Shown piece by piece: positions 52,101 through 59,686 of a stretch of DNA of 64,000 nucleotides. This stretch comes from Saccharibacillus sp. CPCC 101409 (GTDB lineage: Bacteria; Bacillota; Bacilli; Paenibacillales; Paenibacillaceae): contig NZ_JAULSA010000008.1 in assembly GCF_030518235.1 (NCBI RefSeq), positions 124,001 through 188,000 on the forward strand. The letters are read 5' to 3'. The notes under the pieces are model-generated. The model was not told where the DNA came from. It ran no database searches and worked only from the letters and a program-made list of their open reading frames with translations. Every line of letters starts with the position of its first letter. Position 1 is the stretch's first letter. The translations under genes and the position numbers were made by a program.

Positions 52101-52517
52101 ATGATCCGCGAGGAACTGAGGCGCTCCGGTCGCGTTCCGTTCTATCTGGACGGTTCCACGCCTTCGGGCGAACGCGTGGAACTATGCGAACGCTTCAACG
52201 CCGGGGAAGCGGATATCTTTCTGATTTCGCTGAAAGCCGGTGGAACCGGCCTCAATCTTACCGGCGCCGATACCGTCGTTCTGTACGATCTTTGGTGGAA
52301 TCCCGCCGTCGAAGAACAAGCGATAGGCCGGGCGCACCGCATGGGCCAGCGCAGCGTGGTTCAGGTGATTCGGCTGGTCGCCGAGGGCACGATCGAGGAG
52401 AAGATGCTCGAACTTCAGCAGCATAAGCGGGAGCTGATCGCGGATGTGATCGACTCCGGTTCCGGGAAGCAAGGCGGATTATCCGAAGGAGACATCCGGG
52501 AACTGCTCAGGTTGTAA
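49179..52517 (+). CDS. SNF2-family helicase with N-terminal SWIM domain
   Basis: 1112 aa. The SWIM finger lies near residues 60-85 (SRCSCPAYDMYGPCKHIAAV). The Snf2 core begins about residue 655: DDMGLGKTLQSIAY (I), LIVCPASLSLNWAAEF (Ia), LDEAQMIKN (II), LTGTPVENSLEDLW (III), ISLKAGGTGLNLTGAD (V), GRAHRMGQ (VI). Unlike YwqA/YwqB, SWIM and ATPase are fused here. AGAAAGGTG precedes the ATG; an upstream TTG is rejected. GC content returns to host level. A terminator follows at 52561. It may remodel DNA-protein complexes in repair or transcription. Confidence 0.9.
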   Translation: MLFSLEDIKYLCGESFYKRGRTYYTAGDVTGLEETDGGDWKARVEGGRTYKVRIGFRKDGTIESRCSCPAYDMYGPCKHIAAVLIAVHEKQSSSVEVRHLSDSARAAVSSNSSKPEPETEEGAAARKRRNDESRMDKMLALFAESKASKKRSDPAKANGNGEDDAPGTRLQLQFVFKTKRIRKGYIFSVELKTGIKRLYVVQKIRQFLDCAEHGESLYFTSHFTFNPLEQEMNEAEAELLRILYELKESEILYKEAEGGYYYESADGRDLLVTPPLWQRILPLLGRVDAVMERFGKAPDTLETAAERLPFRACIGASSGGAYRLEISGLADLEFLPRYGCALEGGRVYSVEPAEIRLFEGLREQLNADGKPGDRIDIPHEHMQRFARDILPKLDGLGEVEIEDEVWGRIVKPSLRAELYLDYTDDCLNMKFRFNYGEIRFNPLEDHPAVPKDTILIRETESERRLLDLIDPAYLHREKEGWTTRTENGLYLALHRTAAEAERQGVDLYWSPSARLLVRERRETPAIAAELSSGLDWLEVSFEADEMDEADKALILQAIVLKKKFTRLRGGAFVSLEEERFGELRNLVGELGAGSGEIENGSLRMPAVRSLLLPPGSRSSKTAKWGRELRRFLGRLRDPESAEAVLPARLGPVLREYQTTGFQWMKTLSDFRFGGILADDMGLGKTLQSIAYICSELEERQRTDEARSSARLPVLIVCPASLSLNWAAEFAKFAPWVEVLVAAGPKGEREALLDRANEADVVVTSYPLLRRDAAKYAETTFHALILDEAQMIKNAASQTAKAVNSIKADRRFALTGTPVENSLEDLWSIFNAVSAQLFGSRRSFLDLPHERIAALSAPFIMRRLKKEVLRELPDRIDAVRRSELEPAQKKLYLAHLSALREETEQDLETEGFQKSRMKILAGITRLRQLCCHPGLFVENYRGSSGKLEQLLEVLEECRESGRRVLVFSQFASMLEMIREELRRSGRVPFYLDGSTPSGERVELCERFNAGEADIFLISLKAGGTGLNLTGADTVVLYDLWWNPAVEEQAIGRAHRMGQRSVVQVIRLVAEGTIEEKMLELQQHKRELIADVIDSGSGKQGGLSEGDIRELLRL

Positions 52518-52560
52518 GTTTTCTATAGAACGGCCGCGTTTCGTGCGCAGCACGCTTTTC

Positions 52561-52591
52561 AGGCAGCTTTGTTTTCGAAGCTGTCTTTTTT
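52561..52591 (+). terminator. Terminator after the SWIM-SNF2 gene
   Basis: AGGCAGCTT and AAGCTGTCT arms (one G-T pair), loop TGTTTTCG, then T6. Confidence 0.85.
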
Positions 52592-52693
52592 CGTGTGAAT
52601 TGGATGTTGAGGAAACGTTTTCGGGATCGCAAACCGGTACCTCGTCAGAGCCCAGTTGATAGGAATCTCCATGATTTCGCCTAAATAATTCGT

Positions 52694-52732
52694 ATGCAAT
52701 ATATTGCATGACGAAGTATCGGGCGATATAAT
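52694..52732 (+). promoter_or_regulatory. Promoter with palindromic operator for the GntR-brnQ unit
   Basis: A perfect 16-bp palindrome ATGCAATATATTGCAT (52694-52709) contains the -35 TTGCAT (52704-52709). After 17 bp comes a consensus -10 TATAAT (52727-52732). The geometry suggests repression of its own operon by the GntR protein encoded next. The rest of the 52518-52832 gap holds only the terminator and the leader. Confidence 0.8.
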
Positions 52733-52832
52733 GGACAAATCCTGTCATGAAGATGTTAGCTATAAACGGCCGTAAACCGGTTATAAACCCGCTCTGCACA
52801 GGCTGTGAAACCAATAAATAAAGGAGGGCGTC

Positions 52833-53507
52833 ATGCCGATTCCCGCAGGTTTTTCCACACCGCACCGCTTGTCCGCCAAGCAGCGCGCCTTCCAGCAGCT
52901 CCAGGAATGGATTATCGACGGCACGCTCCGACCGGGAGAGAAATTGAACGACGGAGAGCTGGCCGGCGCGCTCGGCGTCAGCCGCACTCCGGTGCGCGAA
53001 GCGCTCCAACTGCTGAACGTCGAAGGCTTCGTCGAGATGAATCCCGGCGTCTCCACGCAGGTGACGGAGATCGACGGCGCGGACATCGTCAAGATTCTGC
53101 CGCCGCTGGCGGCTTTGCAGGCGCTCGCCGCGGAGATTGCGGCCGCGCGCATATCGTCCGGGCAGATCGAAGCGCTGCGCCGGCTCAACCTCGAATTCGG
53201 CGAAGCGCTGGACAAAGGCGATTATCCGTACGCGCTCAAGCTGGACGAAGAATTTCACGGAGCGGTTATCGAGCTGACGGACAACTCGTATATCGCCAGC
53301 ACCGTTTCCATGTTCCAGGCGCATGTGCGCCGGCTGTTTTTCTACAACTCGATCGTGCTGACCCGCGATTCCGCGGACGACCACGAACGCATCCTGAACG
53401 CGTTCGAACGCCGCGACGGCGCAGAAGCCGCGCGGATCGTCCGAAGCAACTGGCTGCGCTCGATCGATCTTTATTACGCAAACGCCCGTCATACACAAGC
53501 CCCTTAG
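52833..53507 (+). CDS. GntR/FadR-type transcriptional regulator
   Basis: 224 aa. The winged helix (residues about 12-78) reads AFQQLQEWIIDGTLRPGEKL and ELAGALGVSRTPVREALQLL, the standard GntR signature. The helical FCD domain has DEEFHGAVIELTDNSYI and a late DDHERILNAFERRD with metal-binding-type Asp/His positions. AAAGGAGGG precedes the ATG. It is 28 bp upstream of brnQ and likely controls it together with itself through the palindrome at 52694. Ligand unknown. Confidence 0.9.
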   Translation: MPIPAGFSTPHRLSAKQRAFQQLQEWIIDGTLRPGEKLNDGELAGALGVSRTPVREALQLLNVEGFVEMNPGVSTQVTEIDGADIVKILPPLAALQALAAEIAAARISSGQIEALRRLNLEFGEALDKGDYPYALKLDEEFHGAVIELTDNSYIASTVSMFQAHVRRLFFYNSIVLTRDSADDHERILNAFERRDGAEAARIVRSNWLRSIDLYYANARHTQAP

Positions 53508-53534
53508 GGCTTTACGGTTGGAGGACCTGTCATT

Positions 53535-54986
53535 ATGCAGAAAAAAGTTTCGGCTTCTTTTATTATCATCCTCGGCTCCATGCTGTTCGCGCTTTTCTTC
53601 GGGGCGGGCAACCTGATCTTTCCGCCGATGCTCGGCCAACTGGCCGGCGAGAACGTCTGGTCCGCCAATGCGGGCTTCCTGATTACCGGGGTCGGCCTGC
53701 CTCTGGTCGCCGTCGCCGCGTTCGTCTACTCGGGCAAAAGCGATCTGCAATCGCTGGCTAGCCGCGTGCATCCGCTGTTCGGCCTTGTGTTTACGGTCGT
53801 GCTGTATCTGGCGATCGGTCCGTTCTTCGCCATGCCGCGCACAGGCAGCGTTTCGTTCGAGATCGGCGTCAAGCCGCTGCTGCCGGAAAGCGGTTCGCAC
53901 CACCTGGCGCTGGCGATCTTTACGATTCTGTTCTTCGGCCTGGCCTGTGTGCTGTCGCTGAATCCGTCGCGGATTATCGACGTGATCGGCCGGGTGCTGA
54001 CCCCGATCAAGCTGACGTTTATCGGCGTGCTGGTCGTGACGGCGCTGGTTTATCCGATCGCGAAGTTCCAGGCGCCCGACGCAAGCTATGCTTCGCACGC
54101 TTTTTTCAAAGGATTCCAGGAAGGTTATCTGACGCTGGACGCGCTGGCGGCGACGATCTTCGGCATCATTATCGTCAATGCGCTCAAAGACCGGGGCGTG
54201 ACCGCGCGCGGCGAGCTGATGAGCATCTGCGCCAGAGCGATCGCGGTCGCGGCCGTGCTGCTTGCCGTTATCTACTCGTCGCTGTCCTATATGGGCGCCG
54301 CGAGCGTGGGCAAGCTGGGCGTGCTGGGCAACGGGGCCGACGTGCTGGCGAAAGTCTCGGCGTATTACTTCGGGCCTTACGGTTCGGTTCTGCTGGGGCT
54401 GATGATTACGGTGGCCTGCATGACGACGAGCGTAGGGTTGATTACGTCGTGCGCGGCGTATTTTCACGGATTGTTCCCCAAGCTGTCGTATAAAAAGATC
54501 GCCGTGATCCTGGCCGCGTTCAGCGCGCTCGTCGCCAACGTGGGCCTGAACGGACTGATCCGATTCTCCGCGCCGGTGCTGATGATGCTGTATCCGCTGG
54601 CGATCGCGCTGGTGATTCTGACGTTCCTGCACCCGCTGTTCAAAGGAAATCCGGGCGTGTACCGCGGCGCTCTGCTGCTTACCTTTATCGTCAGCTTGTT
54701 CGACGGGCTTAAAGCGGGCGGGATCGAGATCGCGGCGGCGGAAAACGTGTTTTCGAGCATTCTGCCGCTGTACGGCGTCGGTCTGGGCTGGCTGGTTCCG
54801 GCCGTGATCGGCGGATTGGCGGGGCTGCTGCTCGGTAAACCGGCCGTGGATGAAACGCCTTCGCTCGAAGAAGTTTCCGCGCCGCAGACGCTGCACGCGG
54901 ATCGCGCCCTGCCGCTCGCTCGCGTCAAAGAAACGCAAACCGTCCGCGCCGCGGCTCCCGCCGCCAAACGCGACAAAGGCGTATAA
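53535..54986 (+). CDS. brnQ: BrnQ, branched-chain amino acid:cation symporter
   Basis: 483 aa, about twelve membrane helices. Family blocks: MLFALFFGAGNLIFPPMLGQ at the first helices, AIGPFFAMPRTGSVSFEIG, and ACMTTSVGLITSCAAYFHGL. It imports Leu, Ile and Val with Na+ or H+. About 45 residues beyond the last helix form a charged Ala-rich cytosolic tail, longer than in typical members. GGTTGGAGGA precedes the ATG. Expressed with the GntR gene. Confidence 0.93.
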   Translation: MQKKVSASFIIILGSMLFALFFGAGNLIFPPMLGQLAGENVWSANAGFLITGVGLPLVAVAAFVYSGKSDLQSLASRVHPLFGLVFTVVLYLAIGPFFAMPRTGSVSFEIGVKPLLPESGSHHLALAIFTILFFGLACVLSLNPSRIIDVIGRVLTPIKLTFIGVLVVTALVYPIAKFQAPDASYASHAFFKGFQEGYLTLDALAATIFGIIIVNALKDRGVTARGELMSICARAIAVAAVLLAVIYSSLSYMGAASVGKLGVLGNGADVLAKVSAYYFGPYGSVLLGLMITVACMTTSVGLITSCAAYFHGLFPKLSYKKIAVILAAFSALVANVGLNGLIRFSAPVLMMLYPLAIALVILTFLHPLFKGNPGVYRGALLLTFIVSLFDGLKAGGIEIAAAENVFSSILPLYGVGLGWLVPAVIGGLAGLLLGKPAVDETPSLEEVSAPQTLHADRALPLARVKETQTVRAAAPAAKRDKGV

Positions 54987-55091
54987 AAGAAAATCTTTTA
55001 ATGAGTCGGGATCGGCTGCATGGCGGCCGCCCGGCTTTTTTGCGTTTTCTGCGGTTGTTTATCCGACGATAAAAATTCCCTTTGAGCAAAG

Positions 55092-55121
55092 TTGCACATT
55101 GGGCAATGAAAGTGATATATT
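55092..55121 (+). promoter_or_regulatory. Promoter of the TetR-MMPL unit
   Basis: -35 TTGCAC (55092-55097), 18 bp, -10 TATATT (55116-55121). The spacer includes a weak inverted pair TTGC/GCAA that could bind the TetR protein. Confidence 0.55.
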
Positions 55122-55168
55122 GAATTCGATCTATTTGTACGCGCGAAAGAAACGGGGTGATCGCAGGG

Positions 55169-55783
55169 ATGGCGAAACAAAGCCTGCGCGATATGAAGAA
55201 AGAAGAAACCTGGCACGTGCTGGCCGAAACGTCGTTCGAGCTGGCGGCCGGGAAAGGGCTGGACGGTTTCACGATCGAAGATGTGGTGCAGCGCGCGCAT
55301 TATTCCAGACGCACCTTCGCCAACCATTTTTCCTGCAAAGAAGAAGCGGTGGCGATGGCGGTGCTGTCGATCGGCGGCGAGCAGGAAGATGTGCTGAGCA
55401 AAGTGGAAGTGGACGGGGATACGAAGCCGGTCGAAGCGCTCCGGAATTGGATGCGGCTTCAGTTCACGACCGATCTGCTGCGCAAACTTCGGAAGCTGGT
55501 CGGGATGTCCAAAGAACATCCGACGCTGGAGCCGTACGTGCTGATCGTGCTCCAACGGCTTCAACAGGCGGCGCAGCAGGAACTCGACCGCTCCTACGGC
55601 GGGCAGTATCCGACCGGCTATACGCATCTGCTGGCGGGCGCGGTGTTCGGAGCGGTGCTGCCCGTGATCGAAGGCGTGCTGAACGTGCAGATTCCGGGCG
55701 ATCCGGCCGGAGAAGACGCGGACGGCATGACTTTCGACGAGTATCTGGAATTTACGTTCGACTATCTCAAAAACGGATTCTGA
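55169..55783 (+). CDS. TetR family regulator
   Basis: 204 aa. The helix-turn-helix lies within residues 10-55 (LAETSFELAAGKGLDGFTIE, VVQRAHYSRRTFANHFSCKE). The C-terminal domain is helical and would hold the ligand. The ATG has GGGTGA eight bases upstream; a GTG four codons earlier is an alternative. It is 46 bp before the MMPL gene and most likely represses it. Confidence 0.88.
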   Translation: MAKQSLRDMKKEETWHVLAETSFELAAGKGLDGFTIEDVVQRAHYSRRTFANHFSCKEEAVAMAVLSIGGEQEDVLSKVEVDGDTKPVEALRNWMRLQFTTDLLRKLRKLVGMSKEHPTLEPYVLIVLQRLQQAAQQELDRSYGGQYPTGYTHLLAGAVFGAVLPVIEGVLNVQIPGDPAGEDADGMTFDEYLEFTFDYLKNGF

Positions 55784-55829
55784 TCGCAAAGATCGGACGA
55801 ACCCCATCAGGGAAAGGGCGAGAAAAGAA

Positions 55830-58277
55830 ATGTCTAAATTTTTGTATCGGCTGGGGAAAACGGCTTACGCCAAACCCTGGTATTTTATCTGCGGCTGGAT
55901 CGTGATCCTGGGCGTGGTGATCGCCATGCTGGGCGTCAACGGCGTCAATGTCAGTTCGGAAATGAAGCTTGAAGGCACCGAGTCGCAGCGGGTGCTGGAC
56001 AAGCTGGCGGAAGTCCAGCCGGAAGCTTCGGGCGGACAGGGCAGCGTCGTGTTCAAAGCGCCGGACGGCGAGAGCTTGAACACGCCGGAGCGTCTGGCCG
56101 CAATTAAGGAAGCGGTCGACGACGTATACGGACTGGACCAGGTGCTGAACGCGGGCGAACTGGCCGAGCAGGCCGCCAAAGCGCAGGCCGAAGCGATGGC
56201 CCAGGCGCAGGCCGCTCAGGGCGCTGCCGGCACGGGCGACGGTTCGGCGGCGGCGGGATCGGCCGCTGGCGCCGACGCCGCGCAGCAGGGTCAAGCGCAG
56301 CCGGGAGCGGCCGGAGCCGGCGACGCTTCGGGCGCCGCCGCCGGGCAGACGGCCGTAGACCCGGCCGATCTGCCGCCGTACACGCAGCTGATGGTCGACG
56401 GAGCGCCGGTCATCGGCGTGACCATCGCGAGCGACGGCAGCGCGGCGCTGTTCCAGTTCCAGTTCACGGTGCAGCAGTCGGCCGTGACCGACGAAGTCAA
56501 GGAAGCGGTGATCGACACCGTCGATTCCGTGGCGAACGAGACGGGCATCCAGGCGCTGCCGAGCGAATCGCTGCTGCCGCTGGATATTCCGATCGGAACC
56601 AATGAAGTGTACGGCCTGGTTGTTGCGGCGATCGTGCTCGTCATGACGCTCGGCTCGGTCGTGGCCGCGGGCCTGCCGCTGATCGTTGCGCTGTTCGGCG
56701 TGGGCATCGGGGTCGGAGGCGCTTACGCGCTGTCGTCTTATCTGAGCATGAGCTCCATCACGCCGGTCCTGGCGCTGATGGTCGGCCTTGCGGTCGGCAT
56801 CGACTACGCGCTGTTTATTATCAACCGCCAGCGCCGCCTGATCTTCGATCAGGGGCTCGGCGCGAAGGAAGCCGCCAGCCGTTCGATCGGCACGGCGGGC
56901 AGCGCGGTCTTTTTTGCCGGCCTGACGGTTATTATCGCGCTGTGCGGTCTGCTGGTTATCGGCATCACGTTCCTCAGCACGATGGCGCTGGTCGCTTCGG
57001 CGACGGTGCTGCTTAACGTGCTGATCGCGCTGACGCTGCTGCCGGCGCTGCTCGGCCTGATCGGCGAACGTATCTGCTCGCGCAAAGCGAGAGAGAAGAA
57101 CGCCGCCAATATCGCCAAGCGCGCGCAGAAGCAGGCCAAAGCCCGCTGGATTCACGGTGTCATCAAGTTCCGTTGGCCGGTTATCGTGCTGATCGTCGCG
57201 GTGCTCGGCGTCGCCGCGATTCCGGCGCTCAAGATGGACCTGGCGATTCCGTCCGCGGCTTCGGCCGATCTGGACACCGCCAAGCGCCAGAGCTACGACG
57301 CAATCTCCGACAGCTTCGGCGAAGGCTTCAACGGCACGCTGCTGATCGTGGCCGAATCCGCGAACGGCGAAGACGTGACGCCGCAGACGCTCGGCGCGCT
57401 CACCCAGGGCATCCAGCAGGTCGACAACGTCTCCGTCGTATCGCCGCTCGGCATCAGCGAGAACGGCAAGATGGCGCTGTTCAGCGTCATTCCGAAGACC
57501 GGTCCGAACGCCGAAGAAACCCGCGATCTGGTGACGACGCTGCGCGATAACGACGCCGCGCTTGCGGCCGATAACGGCGTGACGCTCGGCGTCACCGGCA
57601 TGACCGCGGTCAATATCGATATGTCGGCCAAGCTGGCCGAAGTATTCCCGCTGTATATCGCGATCATCGTCGTATTGTCGCTGATTATTCTGCTGCTGGT
57701 GTTCCGTTCCATCGTCGTGCCGATCAAAGCGACGGTCGGCTTCCTGCTCAGCATCCTGGCAACCTTCGGCATCACGACGGCCGTGTTCCAGTGGGGCTGG
57801 CTGCACGACCTGTTCGCGTTCGACACCGCCGGGCCGGTCCTGAGCTTTATGCCGATCATGGTCACGGGCATCCTGTACGGCCTGGCGATGGACTACCAGG
57901 TGTTCCTCGTCTCGTCGATGCGCGAGTCTTACGTCCACGGACACCGCGGCACGGAGAGCGTGATCCACGGTTACGGACAGGCCAGCCGCGTCGTGCTCGC
58001 CGCCGCCGTGATCATGGTCGGCGTGTTCGCCGGCTTCATCTTCGCGCACGATATCATGATCAAGCAGATCGGCTTCGCGCTGGCGATCGGTATCCTGATC
58101 GACGCGTTCGTGATCCGCATGACGCTCGTTCCGGCCGTGATGTCACTGTTCGGCGACAAAGCCTGGGCGCTGCCGAAGTGGCTCGACCGCATCCTGCCGA
58201 ACCTCGACGTCGAAGGCGACAAGCTGCTGGAAGAGCTGAAAGCGCAGGAAGCGGCGGAAGCTGCGCAGGGGCGTTAA
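55830..58277 (+). CDS. MMPL-family RND transporter
   Basis: 815 aa, twelve predicted membrane helices in two repeats of 1+5. Core motifs are GLAVGIDYALFIINRQRRLI and GLAMDYQVFLVSSMRESYVH, the helix-4 and helix-10 blocks carrying the proton-relay Asp-Tyr pairs. The first extracellular loop has an unusual Ala/Gly/Gln-rich stretch (about 107-177). MMPL proteins export lipids or drugs with the proton gradient. AAAGGGCGAG precedes the ATG. Operon with the TetR gene; its terminator is the hairpin interrupted by element A copy 2. Confidence 0.92.
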   Translation: MSKFLYRLGKTAYAKPWYFICGWIVILGVVIAMLGVNGVNVSSEMKLEGTESQRVLDKLAEVQPEASGGQGSVVFKAPDGESLNTPERLAAIKEAVDDVYGLDQVLNAGELAEQAAKAQAEAMAQAQAAQGAAGTGDGSAAAGSAAGADAAQQGQAQPGAAGAGDASGAAAGQTAVDPADLPPYTQLMVDGAPVIGVTIASDGSAALFQFQFTVQQSAVTDEVKEAVIDTVDSVANETGIQALPSESLLPLDIPIGTNEVYGLVVAAIVLVMTLGSVVAAGLPLIVALFGVGIGVGGAYALSSYLSMSSITPVLALMVGLAVGIDYALFIINRQRRLIFDQGLGAKEAASRSIGTAGSAVFFAGLTVIIALCGLLVIGITFLSTMALVASATVLLNVLIALTLLPALLGLIGERICSRKAREKNAANIAKRAQKQAKARWIHGVIKFRWPVIVLIVAVLGVAAIPALKMDLAIPSAASADLDTAKRQSYDAISDSFGEGFNGTLLIVAESANGEDVTPQTLGALTQGIQQVDNVSVVSPLGISENGKMALFSVIPKTGPNAEETRDLVTTLRDNDAALAADNGVTLGVTGMTAVNIDMSAKLAEVFPLYIAIIVVLSLIILLLVFRSIVVPIKATVGFLLSILATFGITTAVFQWGWLHDLFAFDTAGPVLSFMPIMVTGILYGLAMDYQVFLVSSMRESYVHGHRGTESVIHGYGQASRVVLAAAVIMVGVFAGFIFAHDIMIKQIGFALAIGILIDAFVIRMTLVPAVMSLFGDKAWALPKWLDRILPNLDVEGDKLLEELKAQEAAEAAQGR

Positions 58278-58309
58278 TAGACTTTTCGGACAAAGATTGG
58301 ATAGGCAAA

Positions 58310-58341
58310 AGTACCCGGCACAAATACCTGTGCCGGGTACT
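58310..58341 (+). terminator. MMPL terminator hairpin, left copy (no T-run)
   Basis: AGTACCCGGCAC and GTGCCGGGTACT arms, preceded by an A-run but not followed by T's. The same stem with a T-run is found at 58672-58710. Element A lies between them. Confidence 0.75.
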
Positions 58342-58671
58342 CAAGCTGTCGAGAAAGCCGGGTATTGTTCCAAACGGAAAATAGCGGCACAGGTACACTT
58401 ATTTGGGGCGAAATCCTTCGATTTCTCCAAATAGCGACGCAGGTGCAGCTATTCGGGTTCCAAAGGCCGAATCGAAGCGCAAAAGCTTGAAATAGATGTA
58501 TGAGTGCAGTTATTTGCTCGAAAACGTAAGAGAAAGCCGGAATAAGGGCCTATACGCAGCTATTTGGATTCTTCTTGCCGCTGGCTTTATTTCTCCAGCC
58601 CTTTCCCGACCTTTCCTTCCAATCGAACCCGCCTAAATTAGGTTTACATCCAATCGTTTCTCGACAATCCG
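58342..58671. mobile_element. Element A, copy 2 (330 bp)
   Basis: Reverse-strand copy of 6678-7006, about 51.7 kb away, with only scattered differences. The inverted ends are CTGTCGAGAAA at the left and TTGTCGAGAAA reading in from the right. It is flanked on both sides by the terminator stem AGTACCCGGCAC/GTGCCGGGTACT; the copies differ only in the loop. The same four palindromic boxes occur inside. No coding frame of its own. Confidence 0.78.
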
Positions 58672-58710
58672 AGTACCCGGCACAATCACCTGTGCCGGGT
58701 ACTTTTTTTG
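58672..58710 (+). terminator. MMPL terminator hairpin, right copy with T-run
   Basis: Same 12-bp stem as 58310-58341, followed by TTTTTTT. The A-run of the original terminator is left at the other copy, so the two halves bracket the inserted element. Confidence 0.85.
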
Positions 58711-58762
58711 TGGAGACAAGAGGGGTGGAGCCAGCCATGCGCGCCGACTCCTGTATTTCCAT

Positions 58763-59509
58763 TCACTGCGCCGTCAAGATCTGCGGACCGTCCGCTGTAA
58801 TGGCGATCGTATGCTCGTACTGGGCGGCGAGTCTGCCGTCCAGCGTCCGGGCGGTCCAGCCGTCGGGATCGATGATCATCTCGTAAGTGCCTTCCGTAAT
58901 CATCGGCTCCACGGTAAGCACCATGCCTTCTTTGAGGCGGACGCCTTTGCCCGGCTTGCCCACGTGCATATAAGTCGGCGGCTCGTGCAGGTTCCGCCCG
59001 ATGCCGTGGGCGAGCAGGTCGCGCACCACGCCGAAGCCGTTCGATTCCGCGTGCTGCTGAACCGCGTTCGTCACGTCGCCCAGCCGATTGTCGGGGCGGG
59101 CCTGCCGGATGCCGAGATCGAGGCATTCCTTCGTGACGCGCATCAGCTTCTCGGCCGTCGGCGAGATCTGCCCGACCGCGTAACTCCAGGCCGAATCGCC
59201 GAGCCAGCCGTCCAGTTCCGCGACCGTGTCGATCGTCACGATATCGCCTGCTTCAAGCGGCTTGTCGCTGGGAAACCCGTGCGCGATCACGTCGTTAACG
59301 GATGCGCAGGTCGCGTAGCGATAACCCCGGTATCCTTTTTGAAAAGGCTTCGCGCCGTGCTTTTGCATCACTTCTTCGAAGATGCGTTCGAGATCGTTCG
59401 TCGTAATTCCCGGCTCGATCAGCGGAGCGATGGTGCGATGGCATTCGGCGACCACCTGGCAGGCTTTGCGAATCGCTTCGATTTCGTGTTTGCTTTTTAG
59501 AATGATCAT
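58763..59509 (-). CDS. map: Type I methionine aminopeptidase
   Basis: 248 aa. Pita-bread fold with the five metal ligands in order: IDTVAELDGWLGDSAW (two Asp), GHGIGRNLHEPP-like AHGIGRNLHEPPTY (His), VLTVEPMI (Glu) and AAQYEHTIAI (Glu). It also has ATCASVNDVIAHGFPS. It removes N-terminal Met from new proteins. It is not in the ribosomal-protein operon setting, so it is probably a second Map paralogue. AAAGGAG is 13 bases upstream of the ATG, rather far. A longer frame to 59641 has no better start. Confidence 0.92.
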   Translation of the reverse strand: MIILKSKHEIEAIRKACQVVAECHRTIAPLIEPGITTNDLERIFEEVMQKHGAKPFQKGYRGYRYATCASVNDVIAHGFPSDKPLEAGDIVTIDTVAELDGWLGDSAWSYAVGQISPTAEKLMRVTKECLDLGIRQARPDNRLGDVTNAVQQHAESNGFGVVRDLLAHGIGRNLHEPPTYMHVGKPGKGVRLKEGMVLTVEPMITEGTYEMIIDPDGWTARTLDGRLAAQYEHTIAITADGPQILTAQ

Positions 59510-59686
59510 ATGCGGTTCAGGACTCCTTTGGGATAGCTTGCATGGTTCGGATCCGCCGTCCGGCGCGTCTTCGCCCGGTAGAATACCGGTTGGCATAACG
59601 GCCGGCAGAAAAATAATAACGCAAGCTTCGAACAGATGCAAAAGCGTCGTTCTGCCGCGAACCGCTTCTACGTCCCTGCTTCCATC

